Assembly: GCA_020846975.1 (NCBI GenBank)
Contig: JADLCX010000077.1
Span: 1-42,865, forward strand
Reading direction: 5' to 3'
Source of the DNA: Phycisphaerales bacterium
Lineage (GTDB): Bacteria; Planctomycetota; Phycisphaerae; Phycisphaerales; UBA1924
DNA: 42,865 bases
This document shows, piece by piece, positions 1-9,015 of this stretch (position 1 is the stretch's first letter; the number at the start of each line of letters is the position of its first letter). Both the position numbers and the translations under genes were made by a program. The notes beneath the pieces were generated by a model. That model saw only the letters and a list, made by a program, of their open reading frames with translations, had not been told where the DNA came from and ran no database searches.

Positions 1-14
1 ACGTTCTCACTACG

Positions 15-71
15 CGGCTCCTTTCAAAGGGGGTGTCCGGTCGTTCCCGCGACCGGGCACCCTTGGAGCCG
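15..71. terminator. long imperfect hairpin downstream of the P-type ATPase
   Basis: Outer arms CGGCTCC (15-21) and GGAGCCG (65-71) enclose a 13-bp inner stem (31-43 with 50-62, one G-T wobble) around a 6-base loop. No T-run follows on either strand. It lies about 125 bases beyond the ATPase stop and may end that transcript, or a plus-strand gene outside the window. The bases from here to the ATPase stop hold no convincing gene; a smaller hairpin (CGACGG 113-118 with CCGTCG 127-132) is present. Confidence 0.45.
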
Positions 72-194
72 CCATCTTTCGCCCCTCAGCGGGCGGGTCA
101 GGTTTCAACTACCGACGGGACAACTTCCGTCGCTCGCGTTCTTCAACATTGCGCGCGATGCGCTCAACTGTCCCTGCGCACAACCGTCATCGGG

Positions 195-2294
195 TTACGC
201 CGCCGCGCCCGCCCCCGCCGTCCTCAGATTCAAACTCGCCCCCCGCGCCCGCCGCGGCGTCGTGTCCGCCGTCTGGTCCATCAGCGCCTTCTGCGTCTCG
301 CCGAACGCCTCGCCGAACCGGAATAGCCGGAAGCTGTTCCCGATCACGAAAACGTCGCCGATCACGTGGTACACCGCCGCGCCCAGGATCGGCAGCCACC
401 CCGTCGCCGCCACCACCAGCCCCAGCACCGCGATGACGATGCTCGCGCCGATGTTCTGCGCCACGATCGCCCGCGTCTTGCGGCTCAGTTCGATCAGGAA
501 CGGCACCCGCGACAGGTCGTCGTTCATGAGCGCGACGCCCGCGCTGTTCGCCGCGATGTCGCTCCCGCCAAGCCCCATCGCCACGCCGATATCCGCCGCG
601 GCGAGCGAAGGCCCGTCATTGATCCCGTCGCCCACCATCAGCACCCGCCGCCCGCTCTTCACCAGGTCCTGGATCTGGTTGTGCTTCTCTTCCGGGTGGC
701 ACTCGGCCTCGACCTGATCAACGCCCACCGTGCGCCCCACGCGCTCCGCAACGCTCAGCCGGTCGCCCGTGAGAATGTCCACCTGCCGCACGCCCAGCTC
801 GCGCAGCCGCGCGATCACACCCTTGGCGTTCGGGCGAACCTTGTCCTCGAGCCCCACCACGCCCAGATACTTCCCGTCCTTCGCCACGTGCACGCCCGAC
901 ATCCCCTCGATCCGACCCTCGACCGCGGCCACCTGCTCGCGGATCGCCGGGAACGTGTCCACCAGCCAACTCGCGCGCCCGACGCACACCTCGCCCATGC
1001 TCGTGCGCGCCTTGATCCCGCGCCCGTGAATCTCCTCGTAATCCGATGATCCGTCCGGCTGCACCCGCGCCGCCGCCGCCGTCTGCAGGATCGACTTTGC
1101 CAGCGGGTGGTTGCTGTGCTGCTCGCCGTTCACCGCCGCCTGGAGCAGTTCGACGCCCTCGACACCCTCGGCCGGAACCAGGCGCGACACGACAAACTTG
1201 CCCGTCGTGATCGTCCCGGTCTTGTCGAGCACCACCGTGTCGATGCTCGCGGCCTCTTCGAGGTGCCCGGTCCGCTTGATCAGGATGCCCAGCCGCGCCG
1301 CGGCGGCGAACGACGCCACCATCGCCAGCGGGCTCGCCAGCAGGAGCGCGCTCGGGCACGCCACCACCAGCACCGTGATCGCCCGGTCCATCGCGTCCGC
1401 CTTCCCGGAGTTCATGAACCACACGATGAACGCCACGCTGAGCGTCACCGGCACGAAGAACTGCGCCACCTGCTCCACCATCAACTGCCGCGGCGTGCGG
1501 CTCTGCTCCGCCTCGCGGATGAGTTGCGACACCTTGCCGATCGTCGTGTCCTGCCCCACGTTCGTCGCGCGGATGTCGATCAGGCTCGAAACGTTCGTCG
1601 TGCCCGCGTACACCGGCTCGCCCGGCTGCACCTCGTGCGGGATCGCCTCGCCCGTCAGCGCGGCCTGGTCGATCGCCGACTTGCCGCTCACCACCACGCC
1701 GTCCACGGGCAGGTTCTCGCCCGGACGAACGCGGATCACATCGCCCATCTTCACCGTCGCCAGCTGGACCTCCGCCTCCATCCCGTCCCGCACCACCCGC
1801 GCCGTGTCCGGCGTTCGCTCGACAAGGTCCTGGATCGCCCGCTCCGCGCCCCACGCACGCTGACGCACGAACGAGTCGGCCACCAGCAGGATGAACGCCA
1901 GGAACCCCGCGGTCAGGTAGTAGTTGTCGCCCTTGCCCGAACTCCCCATCGCCAGGCACGCCATGATCGCCAGCGCGCACAGCGACGAGGTGCTCGGCTT
2001 CCCGTTCCAGATCTCCTTGCCCGCCGAGACGAACAGCGGCATCCCCAGGAGCACCGCCCCGATGATCGCCGGCAGGTCCGCGATCGCCGGCGAGATCGAC
2101 CCCGAAAGTACGTACTTCGCCACCACGCTCGTCAGCAGCAGCACCCCGCCGATCAGGTAGATCAGCATGTACCGCTCGAGCTTGATGTTGTGGTGCGAGC
2201 AGCAGGTCATCCCCTCACCGTGCTCGTGACCGTGCCCGTGGTCGTCACCTTGCTTGGACACGCCCGACGCAGACGCCGTCGCTGTTGCGCTCAT
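195..2294 (-). CDS. heavy-metal-translocating P1B-type ATPase
   Basis: A 699-residue inner-membrane pump that should couple ATP hydrolysis to export of a soft or transition metal ion. Seen: TGEA actuator loop (214-217), the metal-site motif CPS (313-315) in a membrane helix, phosphorylation motif DKTGT (357-361), the P1B-specific His-Pro pair (396-397) and hinge GDGIND (555-560). The N-terminus has no complete CxxC metal-binding domain, only a His-rich stretch (residues 18-25) and a CC-HH cluster (31-35). The usual membrane motif is CPC, so CPS is a variant and the substrate cannot be named safely; Zn, Cd or Cu are possible. The extreme C-terminus is Arg/Ala-rich. The gene stands alone. Confidence 0.93.
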   Translation of the reverse strand: MSATATASASGVSKQGDDHGHGHEHGEGMTCCSHHNIKLERYMLIYLIGGVLLLTSVVAKYVLSGSISPAIADLPAIIGAVLLGMPLFVSAGKEIWNGKPSTSSLCALAIMACLAMGSSGKGDNYYLTAGFLAFILLVADSFVRQRAWGAERAIQDLVERTPDTARVVRDGMEAEVQLATVKMGDVIRVRPGENLPVDGVVVSGKSAIDQAALTGEAIPHEVQPGEPVYAGTTNVSSLIDIRATNVGQDTTIGKVSQLIREAEQSRTPRQLMVEQVAQFFVPVTLSVAFIVWFMNSGKADAMDRAITVLVVACPSALLLASPLAMVASFAAAARLGILIKRTGHLEEAASIDTVVLDKTGTITTGKFVVSRLVPAEGVEGVELLQAAVNGEQHSNHPLAKSILQTAAAARVQPDGSSDYEEIHGRGIKARTSMGEVCVGRASWLVDTFPAIREQVAAVEGRIEGMSGVHVAKDGKYLGVVGLEDKVRPNAKGVIARLRELGVRQVDILTGDRLSVAERVGRTVGVDQVEAECHPEEKHNQIQDLVKSGRRVLMVGDGINDGPSLAAADIGVAMGLGGSDIAANSAGVALMNDDLSRVPFLIELSRKTRAIVAQNIGASIVIAVLGLVVAATGWLPILGAAVYHVIGDVFVIGNSFRLFRFGEAFGETQKALMDQTADTTPRRARGASLNLRTAGAGAAA

Positions 2295-2697
2295 CGTGTT
2301 GCTGACTCCGAGAGTGGCCGATCGAGAGTGTGGAAGCGGAAGCCCGAACGGGGAGGTCCATTATCGCCCCGACACCCCGGCAAACCACCTTCTACGCACC
2401 ACCCGCGCTGTGATGTTCGCCGCCAACACGATTCGCTTCAAAGGCCCCCGATTTCAGGTACCCTTACGCATCCCGCCCCCTCGCCGCCCTCGCCCAATCT
2501 GCCCAAATCCGGGGATTGACGTAAGAAATACTTATCAGAATCCAATCATGTACTTGACGATACCCGAAAATTGTGGCATACTTCGGTATCAACGCTCGAC
2601 GGTTCCTGCAATCCGCACTCTCGCTCCACGTACCACTCGCAACCACGTGTCGTACCCAGGTAGCCGGTTCACATCCGCCGAACTCGGGAGACCTCCA
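2295..2697. other. 403-base divergent intergenic region
   Basis: It separates the minus-strand ATPase from the plus-strand secreted repeat protein. The plus reading frame stays open across it from 2254, but the predicted peptide is low-complexity and lacks family features, so I do not extend the gene upstream. It is locally AT-richer around 2515-2590, where a good sigma-70-type promoter lies. Confidence 0.6.
2554..2582 (+). promoter_or_regulatory. sigma-70-type promoter for the 1273-residue secreted protein
   Basis: TTGACG (2554-2559) and CATACT (2577-2582) are separated by exactly 17 bases, in an AT-richer pocket of otherwise GC-rich DNA. The start codon is at 2698, so the leader would be about 108 bases. 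Confidence 0.6.
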
Positions 2698-5600
2698 ATG
2701 CCCACCACAGCCCCCATCACCAGTTCGCGGCCGTTGATGTTGGCGTGCCTCGCAGGCCTGAGCCTCGCCCAGCACGCCGCGGCCCTCCCACCGCCCACCG
2801 TCTTCTTCCGCCAGGGCCAGACGTTCTTCGATGGCGTCAGCACGCTGACCTATGAGTACCACGACAACTACACCATCGACGACTCCGATCGCGTGTTCAT
2901 CTCCGCCCGAGCTATCCCGCAGGGGAGTGGCTCATCCTCAGACCGCGTCTTTGCCGTCTACGACCACGGCGTCACCACGTTCCTCGGCAGCGAGGTCACG
3001 CTCGGCGCCGCGCTCGATCCGCCCCAGGCCCGTGTCGACACTTTTTCCGATATCTCATTCGCCCGTAACGGCAGCTTCTTGGCCACAGCGAGCGCAAACA
3101 ACGGGTACTCGACTCTTCTGAAGACGCCCACAGGCCCGTTCTCTCTGGTGACCGAGGCCGGCACTCTAACCCCGGGTGCCCTGTTGGTGCTGAGCCCGGG
3201 TTACATCTCGTGCGCGGGTCCGTGGGCGACCGTGTCGCAGACCAGCGTCGCACCCTACAACATGTGGATCTTCGACCACACGGCGACGCCCCGTGTGTTC
3301 ACCTCCGTCTACGCCGCCGGCACGCAGGTGCCCGACCTCCCCGCCGGCATCACCATGACCGGTCAAGCCAACATGCAGCGCGTCAATCGCATGGGCCGCT
3401 TCGTGTACTCCGCGCGCGGTGCGGGGCCTGGTGTCACGGCCAACGTCAACGACCAGGTCATCGTGACCGGCGACTCGACAACCAGCGTGCTGGTCGCGCG
3501 ACGCGGCTCGCCCGCGCCCGGGATCGCCGGCGCCACCTACGGCGCGCTGCCCACGGGATTGCAGTACGAGTACCTCTTCCTCGCCGATTCCGGCGAACTC
3601 GCGTTCAGCGCTCAAACGACCGCCGGACGCGCGATCTTCGCTGGCGCTCCCGGTTCGATCGCCCCCGTCGTCACCGCCGGGCTCGACACCCTCGCCGGTG
3701 TGCCCGGCCGCGTGCTCGACCTGATCTTCGATCAGAGCCCGAGCGGCCAGCGCGTCATCTGGGCCGGCATGAACTCTGCCGGCGCCACTTCCGGAACCAA
3801 CAAAACGGTCCTGTTCCGGGGCACAGGGGCGTCCCCCCAGGTCATCGCCCAGTCCGGCCAAACCGCGCCCGGGCTTCCCCTCGGCACGACCTTCGTCCAC
3901 ATCGAGCGGGACTTCGTGGTCAACGATGCCGGCTGGGTGGTCTTTCGCGCAGGCTTCACCGCGTCGACCCAGTACCCGAGCGGAGGCTTCGCCCTCTTCG
4001 GCTGGACCGGCTCGGGCGGACCCGCGCTCATCATGGTTCCCGGCGAAACCGTGCAACTCGACGGCGGCCAGACCACCACGATCCAGACCATCCACGCGCT
4101 CCGCACCGGCAACCGGGCCTCGTCACTGACCCCGGACGGCATGTTGGTCGTGGATGTATTTCTCGCGGATGAGACCGTCGCTCTGGTCGGACGCAACATC
4201 CAGATTCCTCCCCCGCCCGTGCCCTTCTCGCTGCAGAACCCGATCGCCAACGCGATCTCCGTTTCGCAGCAGCCGACGCTCGCGTGGACCTCCGCATCCA
4301 CAGCCGATTCCTACACCGTCTCCATCACCCCCGACGGCGGCACGACTTCCACTTTCGAGACCACCTCGACGAGTTTTTCTGTCCCGTCGGGTCTCCTGCA
4401 ACCCTGCCAGGGTGTGACATGGAGCGTGGTCGCATCAAATCAGGGCGGCTTGACCGCCTCCACCCCCGTCTCCCAGCGGTTCACCACCTTTAGCCTCAAC
4501 TGTGTGCGCCCGCCGGTCTACACCATCGAGCGCATCGGCCTGCAAGGCGGCATCTACCGCTCGACCCTGGCCACGCTCGTCACACCCGAGGGCCGTGTCG
4601 CGGGGTACAGCGACAGATATGCCGCAAACACGCAAGTCGGCAAGGATGCCTGGATCTGGGATGGGCAGACCAGCGCGCCCCTGAGCCTGACCGGTCCGGT
4701 GTACGAAACCGGCGGGCTCTCAGTGCTCAAGCGCGACAGCACCATCCTCGCCCTCAACACCAACGGCAAGGCGATCGGCTCCAACATCCGATACGCCTCC
4801 GGCGGCACGGTCCTGGTGGGTAGCGACGCGTGGCTCTACGACGGCCAGACCGTCCAGTTGATCGGCCTCACCGGCGCCGGCTACGACCAGACCCCCGGCT
4901 CGGCCACCACCCGCCGCAATAACTTCGTTGTCGCGATCAACCCCGCGGACACGGTCATCGGCTACACCGTGCGTTACAGCCCCACCGGGACCAACCTGGG
5001 CTTTGATGTCTGGTCACATCGGAACGGTGTTTCCACCGTGCTCCCGTCGCTGTCCGGAGCAGACTACCAGTACACCACCGCCGCCGGTGTTTACTACTAC
5101 AACACGTCCGTCGCCATTAACGCATCCTCTCACATCATCGGATACACCGATCGGGTCACGTCGACCGGCAGCTCCCTCGGCGCAGACTCTTGGCTGTACC
5201 AGGGCTCGACGCTCACGACGATCGCCGTGACCGGACCGGAGTTCGAGTTCCCCGTCGGCAGCCAGATATGGCGCACCACCCGCGTCGTAGGCATGAATGA
5301 CCAAGGCGCGGTCGTCGGGACCGCCAACCGTCGGAGCTCGACCGGCGCAACCCTCGGTGCGTCGGCGTTCATCTGGAACAGCGGGGCCTTCACCTTCATC
5401 GATCCAGTCGACACGGTTCATTCATTCTCATCCGCGGCCGGCATCACCCGCACGCCTCTGGTGCGCAAGATCAGCCCACAGGGCTTCGTCGCCGGGCAGA
5501 GCGCGCGATATTCCGCAACCGGCGCATCCCTCGGCACCGACATCTGGTGCTTCGACGGCGTGCAGACCCATGTCATCGGCCTGGTCGGTCCTGAGTACCA

Positions 5601-6519
5601 GACCCCCGCCGCCGCGCCCAACACCGAAGCCCGCCGCGAAAACGTCTTTGTGGGCATGAACGCCAACGGATTGGTCTTCGGACGAACCCAGTCCTTCCCA
5701 TCCAACCAGTGGTTCGGCTGGGTCTTCGATCCAACAACGGGGACAACCACCCCGCTGACCGTTGCCGGCGTCCCGACCGCCATCGACATCGACCAATACG
5801 CGCTCACCGATTCCGGTGCGGTGCTGTCGAGGGCCATGCTGCCGACCGGTGTGGGCAGCGCAACCAGCCACCAATCCTCGATCTGGTCTCCGCAGACCGG
5901 CATCCAGTCACTCGAGTCCCGCGTGCTCGGAGGTCTGCCTCCTGAAGGATGGCAGGTTTTAGTGGCCGCGATCGGCGGCGCGGGTGAAGCACCCTATGCA
6001 TGGCCGCGCATCATCGCGGGCTACGGCATCTTCCCCACGGCTGTCGGGCAGTCCGCCTTTGTGCTTCAGGCCGTCGATCCTCCCGGCGGGTTCAACCTCC
6101 TCGACCCGCCAGAGGGCGGGAGTCTCAGCCCGCTCGACGCTTCCGCCGAGTGGTCCGCGGCCGATTCCGCCATCTCATACACGATCGCGCTCACGCCCGA
6201 GGGCGCAACGCCGGTCTCGTTTGATGTCGTCGGAACCAGCCTGACGATCCCGCCCGGGCTGGCCGAGAACTGCCGACGCTTCACATGGTCGGTGTTCGCC
6301 AACAGCGCCAGTGGCTCCACGATCTCGACTCCGCCCACGCGAACCTTCTCGATCCTCGCCAGCGACTTCAACCGAAACGGCTCGACCACGGTCCAGGACG
6401 TCTTCGACTTCCTCTCTGCCTACTTCACGTCCGACCCCCGTGCCGACTTCAACGCCTCCGGCGGGATCACCGTTCAGGACGTTTTCGACTTTCTGACCGC
6501 TTACTTCACCCCCTGCTGA
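2698..6519 (+). CDS. large secreted repeat protein with C-terminal GC-type dockerin
   Basis: 1273 residues. The start ATG at 2698 is preceded by GGGAG eight bases upstream and begins a signal peptide ending near QHAAALPP. Residues to about 500 form beta-rich tandem segments with NxxGxxxF-like phrases. A fibronectin-III-like domain (about 501-605) follows, then seven divergent units of about 65-70 residues (about 606-1090) with the recurring pattern GxxxRYxxxGxxLGxDxWxYDG and GLTGPxY. A second fibronectin-like domain (about 1126-1220) precedes two EF-hand-type loops (DFNRNGSTTVQD and DFNASGGITVQD) and a terminal TPC. The module matches the dockerin-like sorting tail seen in two other proteins here. 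Likely exported and surface-retained; no catalytic motif was recognised. Confidence 0.88.
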   Translation: MPTTAPITSSRPLMLACLAGLSLAQHAAALPPPTVFFRQGQTFFDGVSTLTYEYHDNYTIDDSDRVFISARAIPQGSGSSSDRVFAVYDHGVTTFLGSEVTLGAALDPPQARVDTFSDISFARNGSFLATASANNGYSTLLKTPTGPFSLVTEAGTLTPGALLVLSPGYISCAGPWATVSQTSVAPYNMWIFDHTATPRVFTSVYAAGTQVPDLPAGITMTGQANMQRVNRMGRFVYSARGAGPGVTANVNDQVIVTGDSTTSVLVARRGSPAPGIAGATYGALPTGLQYEYLFLADSGELAFSAQTTAGRAIFAGAPGSIAPVVTAGLDTLAGVPGRVLDLIFDQSPSGQRVIWAGMNSAGATSGTNKTVLFRGTGASPQVIAQSGQTAPGLPLGTTFVHIERDFVVNDAGWVVFRAGFTASTQYPSGGFALFGWTGSGGPALIMVPGETVQLDGGQTTTIQTIHALRTGNRASSLTPDGMLVVDVFLADETVALVGRNIQIPPPPVPFSLQNPIANAISVSQQPTLAWTSASTADSYTVSITPDGGTTSTFETTSTSFSVPSGLLQPCQGVTWSVVASNQGGLTASTPVSQRFTTFSLNCVRPPVYTIERIGLQGGIYRSTLATLVTPEGRVAGYSDRYAANTQVGKDAWIWDGQTSAPLSLTGPVYETGGLSVLKRDSTILALNTNGKAIGSNIRYASGGTVLVGSDAWLYDGQTVQLIGLTGAGYDQTPGSATTRRNNFVVAINPADTVIGYTVRYSPTGTNLGFDVWSHRNGVSTVLPSLSGADYQYTTAAGVYYYNTSVAINASSHIIGYTDRVTSTGSSLGADSWLYQGSTLTTIAVTGPEFEFPVGSQIWRTTRVVGMNDQGAVVGTANRRSSTGATLGASAFIWNSGAFTFIDPVDTVHSFSSAAGITRTPLVRKISPQGFVAGQSARYSATGASLGTDIWCFDGVQTHVIGLVGPEYQTPAAAPNTEARRENVFVGMNANGLVFGRTQSFPSNQWFGWVFDPTTGTTTPLTVAGVPTAIDIDQYALTDSGAVLSRAMLPTGVGSATSHQSSIWSPQTGIQSLESRVLGGLPPEGWQVLVAAIGGAGEAPYAWPRIIAGYGIFPTAVGQSAFVLQAVDPPGGFNLLDPPEGGSLSPLDASAEWSAADSAISYTIALTPEGATPVSFDVVGTSLTIPPGLAENCRRFTWSVFANSASGSTISTPPTRTFSILASDFNRNGSTTVQDVFDFLSAYFTSDPRADFNASGGITVQDVFDFLTAYFTPC

Positions 6520-6525
6520 CCCCGC

Positions 6526-6546
6526 GCCCGCTCAGCCCGAGCGGGC
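6526..6546 (+). terminator. hairpin after the secreted repeat protein
   Basis: Perfect 8-bp stem GCCCGCTC (6526-6533) with GAGCGGGC (6539-6546), 5-base loop, 7 bases after the stop codon. It lacks a T-run. Confidence 0.5.
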
Positions 6547-6605
6547 GGGCTTGCCCCGACCCCGAGCGCACTCTCCCCACATGGCTCGAACCCGCCGTGT
6601 GCCTG

Positions 6606-6617
6606 TACACTCCCCAC
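6606..6617 (+). promoter_or_regulatory. -10-like element giving a leaderless gpsA mRNA
   Basis: TACACT (6606-6611) is followed by six bases and then the gpsA ATG. A transcript starting about seven bases after the hexamer would begin at the start codon. No Shine-Dalgarno sequence is present. No clear -35 was found. Confidence 0.5.
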
Positions 6618-7838
6618 ATGCCCCCTCCCGCGAACCCATCCCCCAATCCCTCCTCACCGCGCCAGCCGCGAAAGCCCTCCGCGGCCACCAACGGCGCGGA
6701 ATCGGGCGATGTCTTCGCACCCGGGTTCCGCGTAACCATCCTCGGCATCGGCCAGATGGGCCTGCTCTGCGCCGGCATTCTCACGCGCGCCGCCGGCGGC
6801 GTCGATCCTCGCGCCGGTCGCGCGCGCAAGAGCGCGCCCGTTCCCGCGCCCTCGCCCGCACCCGCGGCCGCCGATGTCACCCTCTGGGGCCACAGCGCCG
6901 ACGAGGCCGGCAGCCTGACCCAGACTCGCAAGTCCGTACGGCTCAAGGGCTTCATCCTTCCCGACGCCGTTCACGTCACCCACGATCTTGTTCGCGCCGT
7001 CAAGGATGCCGACCTGGTCGTCTCCGCCGTCCCGGTCCAGTTCACACGCGAGGTCTGGAAGCGCCTCGCGCCTCCATCCCGCGGCGGCTCTCCCCGACTC
7101 CGGCCGCCCGGTCAGACCTCCGTCGTCTCCGTCGCCAAGGGCATCGAGATCGCCTCGCTCATGCGCCCCACGCAGATCATCGCCGACGCGATCAAGGATG
7201 ATCCCGACGGCCGGCCGCGGGCTATCGGCGTGCTCAGCGGTCCGACCATCGCCCCCGAACTCGCTCGCGGCCTGCCCGCCACCATGATCGCCGCCGCCGA
7301 GACCCCCGCGTTCGCCACGCAGATCCAGCGGCTGTTCAGCACCCAGTACCTGCGCATCTACACCCACGACGATGTCCTCGGCGTCGAACTCGCGGGCGCG
7401 ATGAAGAACGTCATCGCCATCGCCGCCGGTGTCCTCGACGGGCTCCAGGCCGGATACAACGCCAAGTCCGCGCTGCTCGCCCGCGGACTCGCCGAGATCA
7501 CCCGCCTCGGTGTCGCCATGGGCGCTTCATCCGACACGTTCTTCGGCCTCTCCGGTGTCGGCGATCTCGCCACCACCTGCTTCAGCCCCGAGGGCCGCAA
7601 CCGATCCTGCGGCGAAGCCCTCGGTCGCGGCAAGAAACTCAACGACTACCTCCGCTCGATCCCTTACGTCGTCGAAGGCGTCGCCACGACCAAGGCGGTC
7701 ATGGAACTCGCGAAGAAGTACAAGGTCGAGATGCCCATCACCGAGGCCGTCTACGGCGGCCTCTACGAGGGCCTCGACCCGATCGAGGCGATCGGGCGGC
7801 TGATGAACCGGGAGATGAAAGCCGAGCGGGTGGGGTGA
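6618..7838 (+). CDS. gpsA: glycerol-3-phosphate dehydrogenase [NAD(P)+]
   Basis: Cytoplasmic enzyme that reduces dihydroxyacetone phosphate to sn-glycerol 3-phosphate for phospholipid synthesis. Visible hallmarks: the dinucleotide-binding turn ILGIGQMG, SVAKGIE, GPTIAPELARGLPAT, the catalytic-lysine segment AGAMKNV and LSGVGDLATTC. From the chosen ATG it has 406 residues against about 330 for the family. The surplus is a Pro/Ser-rich N-terminus of about 35 residues, an Ala/Pro/Arg-rich insert just after the first Rossmann helix, and a short insert near RLAPPSRGG. The start is supported by the -10 hexamer six bases upstream; an internal start would remove only the first extension. Confidence 0.94.
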   Translation: MPPPANPSPNPSSPRQPRKPSAATNGAESGDVFAPGFRVTILGIGQMGLLCAGILTRAAGGVDPRAGRARKSAPVPAPSPAPAAADVTLWGHSADEAGSLTQTRKSVRLKGFILPDAVHVTHDLVRAVKDADLVVSAVPVQFTREVWKRLAPPSRGGSPRLRPPGQTSVVSVAKGIEIASLMRPTQIIADAIKDDPDGRPRAIGVLSGPTIAPELARGLPATMIAAAETPAFATQIQRLFSTQYLRIYTHDDVLGVELAGAMKNVIAIAAGVLDGLQAGYNAKSALLARGLAEITRLGVAMGASSDTFFGLSGVGDLATTCFSPEGRNRSCGEALGRGKKLNDYLRSIPYVVEGVATTKAVMELAKKYKVEMPITEAVYGGLYEGLDPIEAIGRLMNREMKAERVG

Positions 7839-7900
7839 TACGTGCGAGATGCGGCCAGGGCCGATCGCCCGTGATCGCCGTTCATCCGACCGTGGGTCTC

Positions 7901-7906
7901 TACACT
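7901..7906 (+). promoter_or_regulatory. -10-like hexamer upstream of the S1/P1 nuclease gene
   Basis: TACACT, 26 bases before the ATG at 7933. No convincing -35 at 16-18 bases. The same hexamer occurs before gpsA and the second GT2 gene. Confidence 0.4.
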
Positions 7907-7932
7907 TGGCTTTCGACCTCTGGAGCACGCAC

Positions 7933-8988
7933 ATGCACTTCCGATCGGCCGTCCGCACACTCGCCGCCTGCGCCTGCGGGTTCGCGTGCGCATCACCCTC
8001 GCTCGCCTGGGACTGCCAGGGCCACCGCGCGATCGCGCTGCTGGGCCTCGACGCTTTCCAGCAGAGCACGCCCGACTTCCCCGACTGGCTCAAGCCCGAA
8101 TCGGCCCGCATCGCCGCCGCGAGCAACGCGTGCGAGGCCGATCGCTTCCGCGCCCTGCGCGCGCCGCTCTACCTCACCCACGAGAACGACCCCGACCACT
8201 ACCTCGATATCGAGAAGCTCGAGCAGTTCGGGCTCACGCTCTCGACCGTCCCGCCCCTGCGCTACGAGTACGTCCGAGCGATGGTCGTCGCCAAGCACGA
8301 GCACCCGGACAACACCGATCCGTACAACCCGATGATGGACCCGGCCCGCCGGCAGGAGTTCCCCGGCTACGGCGCGCACGCGGTCATGGAGTGGCACGGC
8401 AAGGTGGCGAGTTCGTTCAAGGTTGTGCGCACGCTGGAGAAGCTCAACGACCCCGGGCGCCAGGTCGAGCTCGACGCCGCGCGGACCAACGCCCTGTACT
8501 CGATGGGAATGCTCGCCCACTTCACCGGCGACCTTGCTCAGCCGCTGCACACCACCAAGCACCACCACGGCTGGCTCGGCGACAACCCCGAGGGCTTCAC
8601 CACCGACCGCAAGATCCACGCGTTCATCGACGGCGAGGTCCTCGTCATCCACCAGCTCGACTACGACACGCTCAAGCCGACCTTCAAGCCCGAGCGAACC
8701 GCCCAGGCCGATCCGTGGCGGGATGTGCTCGACCACATCCAGCGCTCCCACGACCGAGTCCGCGACATCTACACGCAGGTGAAGTCGGGCGACCTGGAGA
8801 AGGCTCCGGGCAAGGCGCTCATCACCGAGCGCCTGCAGGACGGCGGGGCGATGCTCGGCGCCCTGTACGCCAGCGCGTGGAAACTCAGCGAGCCCGACGC
8901 GAAGGATGTGGAAGCCTTCATCCGCTACGACCGGTGGGGAGGGATCAAGGATGTCAAGCCCAACCCCGAGGCGCGGCCGAAGCCGTGA
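7933..8988 (+). CDS. secreted S1/P1-family zinc nuclease
   Basis: 351 residues. A 25-residue signal peptide ends SLA, leaving Trp26 as the mature N-terminus. S1/P1 enzymes use the N-terminal Trp amine as a zinc ligand, and WDCQGH keeps the following His. Other ligand motifs are visible: ADRFR (family WADxxR), DHY, HFTGDLAQPLH (family HFxGDxxQPLH) and HAFID (H-x3-D). All nine ligands of the trinuclear site therefore appear present. Known members cleave single-stranded DNA and RNA and remove 3'-phosphates; a related fold serves as phospholipase C. Here a periplasmic or extracellular scavenging role is inferred. The gene is convergent with the pseudopilin gene, 10 bases apart. Confidence 0.88.
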   Translation: MHFRSAVRTLAACACGFACASPSLAWDCQGHRAIALLGLDAFQQSTPDFPDWLKPESARIAAASNACEADRFRALRAPLYLTHENDPDHYLDIEKLEQFGLTLSTVPPLRYEYVRAMVVAKHEHPDNTDPYNPMMDPARRQEFPGYGAHAVMEWHGKVASSFKVVRTLEKLNDPGRQVELDAARTNALYSMGMLAHFTGDLAQPLHTTKHHHGWLGDNPEGFTTDRKIHAFIDGEVLVIHQLDYDTLKPTFKPERTAQADPWRDVLDHIQRSHDRVRDIYTQVKSGDLEKAPGKALITERLQDGGAMLGALYASAWKLSEPDAKDVEAFIRYDRWGGIKDVKPNPEARPKP

Positions 8989-9015
8989 GCGCCGGCGTTC
9001 ACGGCGCCAGCGCTC
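8987..9015. terminator. bidirectional hairpin overlapping two convergent stop codons
   Basis: GAGCGCCGGCG (8987-8997) pairs with CGCCAGCGCTC (9005-9015), 11 bp with one C-A mismatch and a 7-base loop. It overlaps the stop of the nuclease gene and contains the stop of the minus-strand pseudopilin gene. Confidence 0.5.

Noticed and set aside
718..1980. 420-residue minus-strand frame rich in Gly, Arg and Asp
   Set aside because: It is a second frame of the P-type ATPase gene on the same strand and shows only GC-rich codon shadow composition.
2254..2697. Upstream extension of the 1273-residue secreted protein
   Set aside because: It would place a promoter and a ribosome site inside the gene and bury the signal peptide after 148 low-complexity residues.
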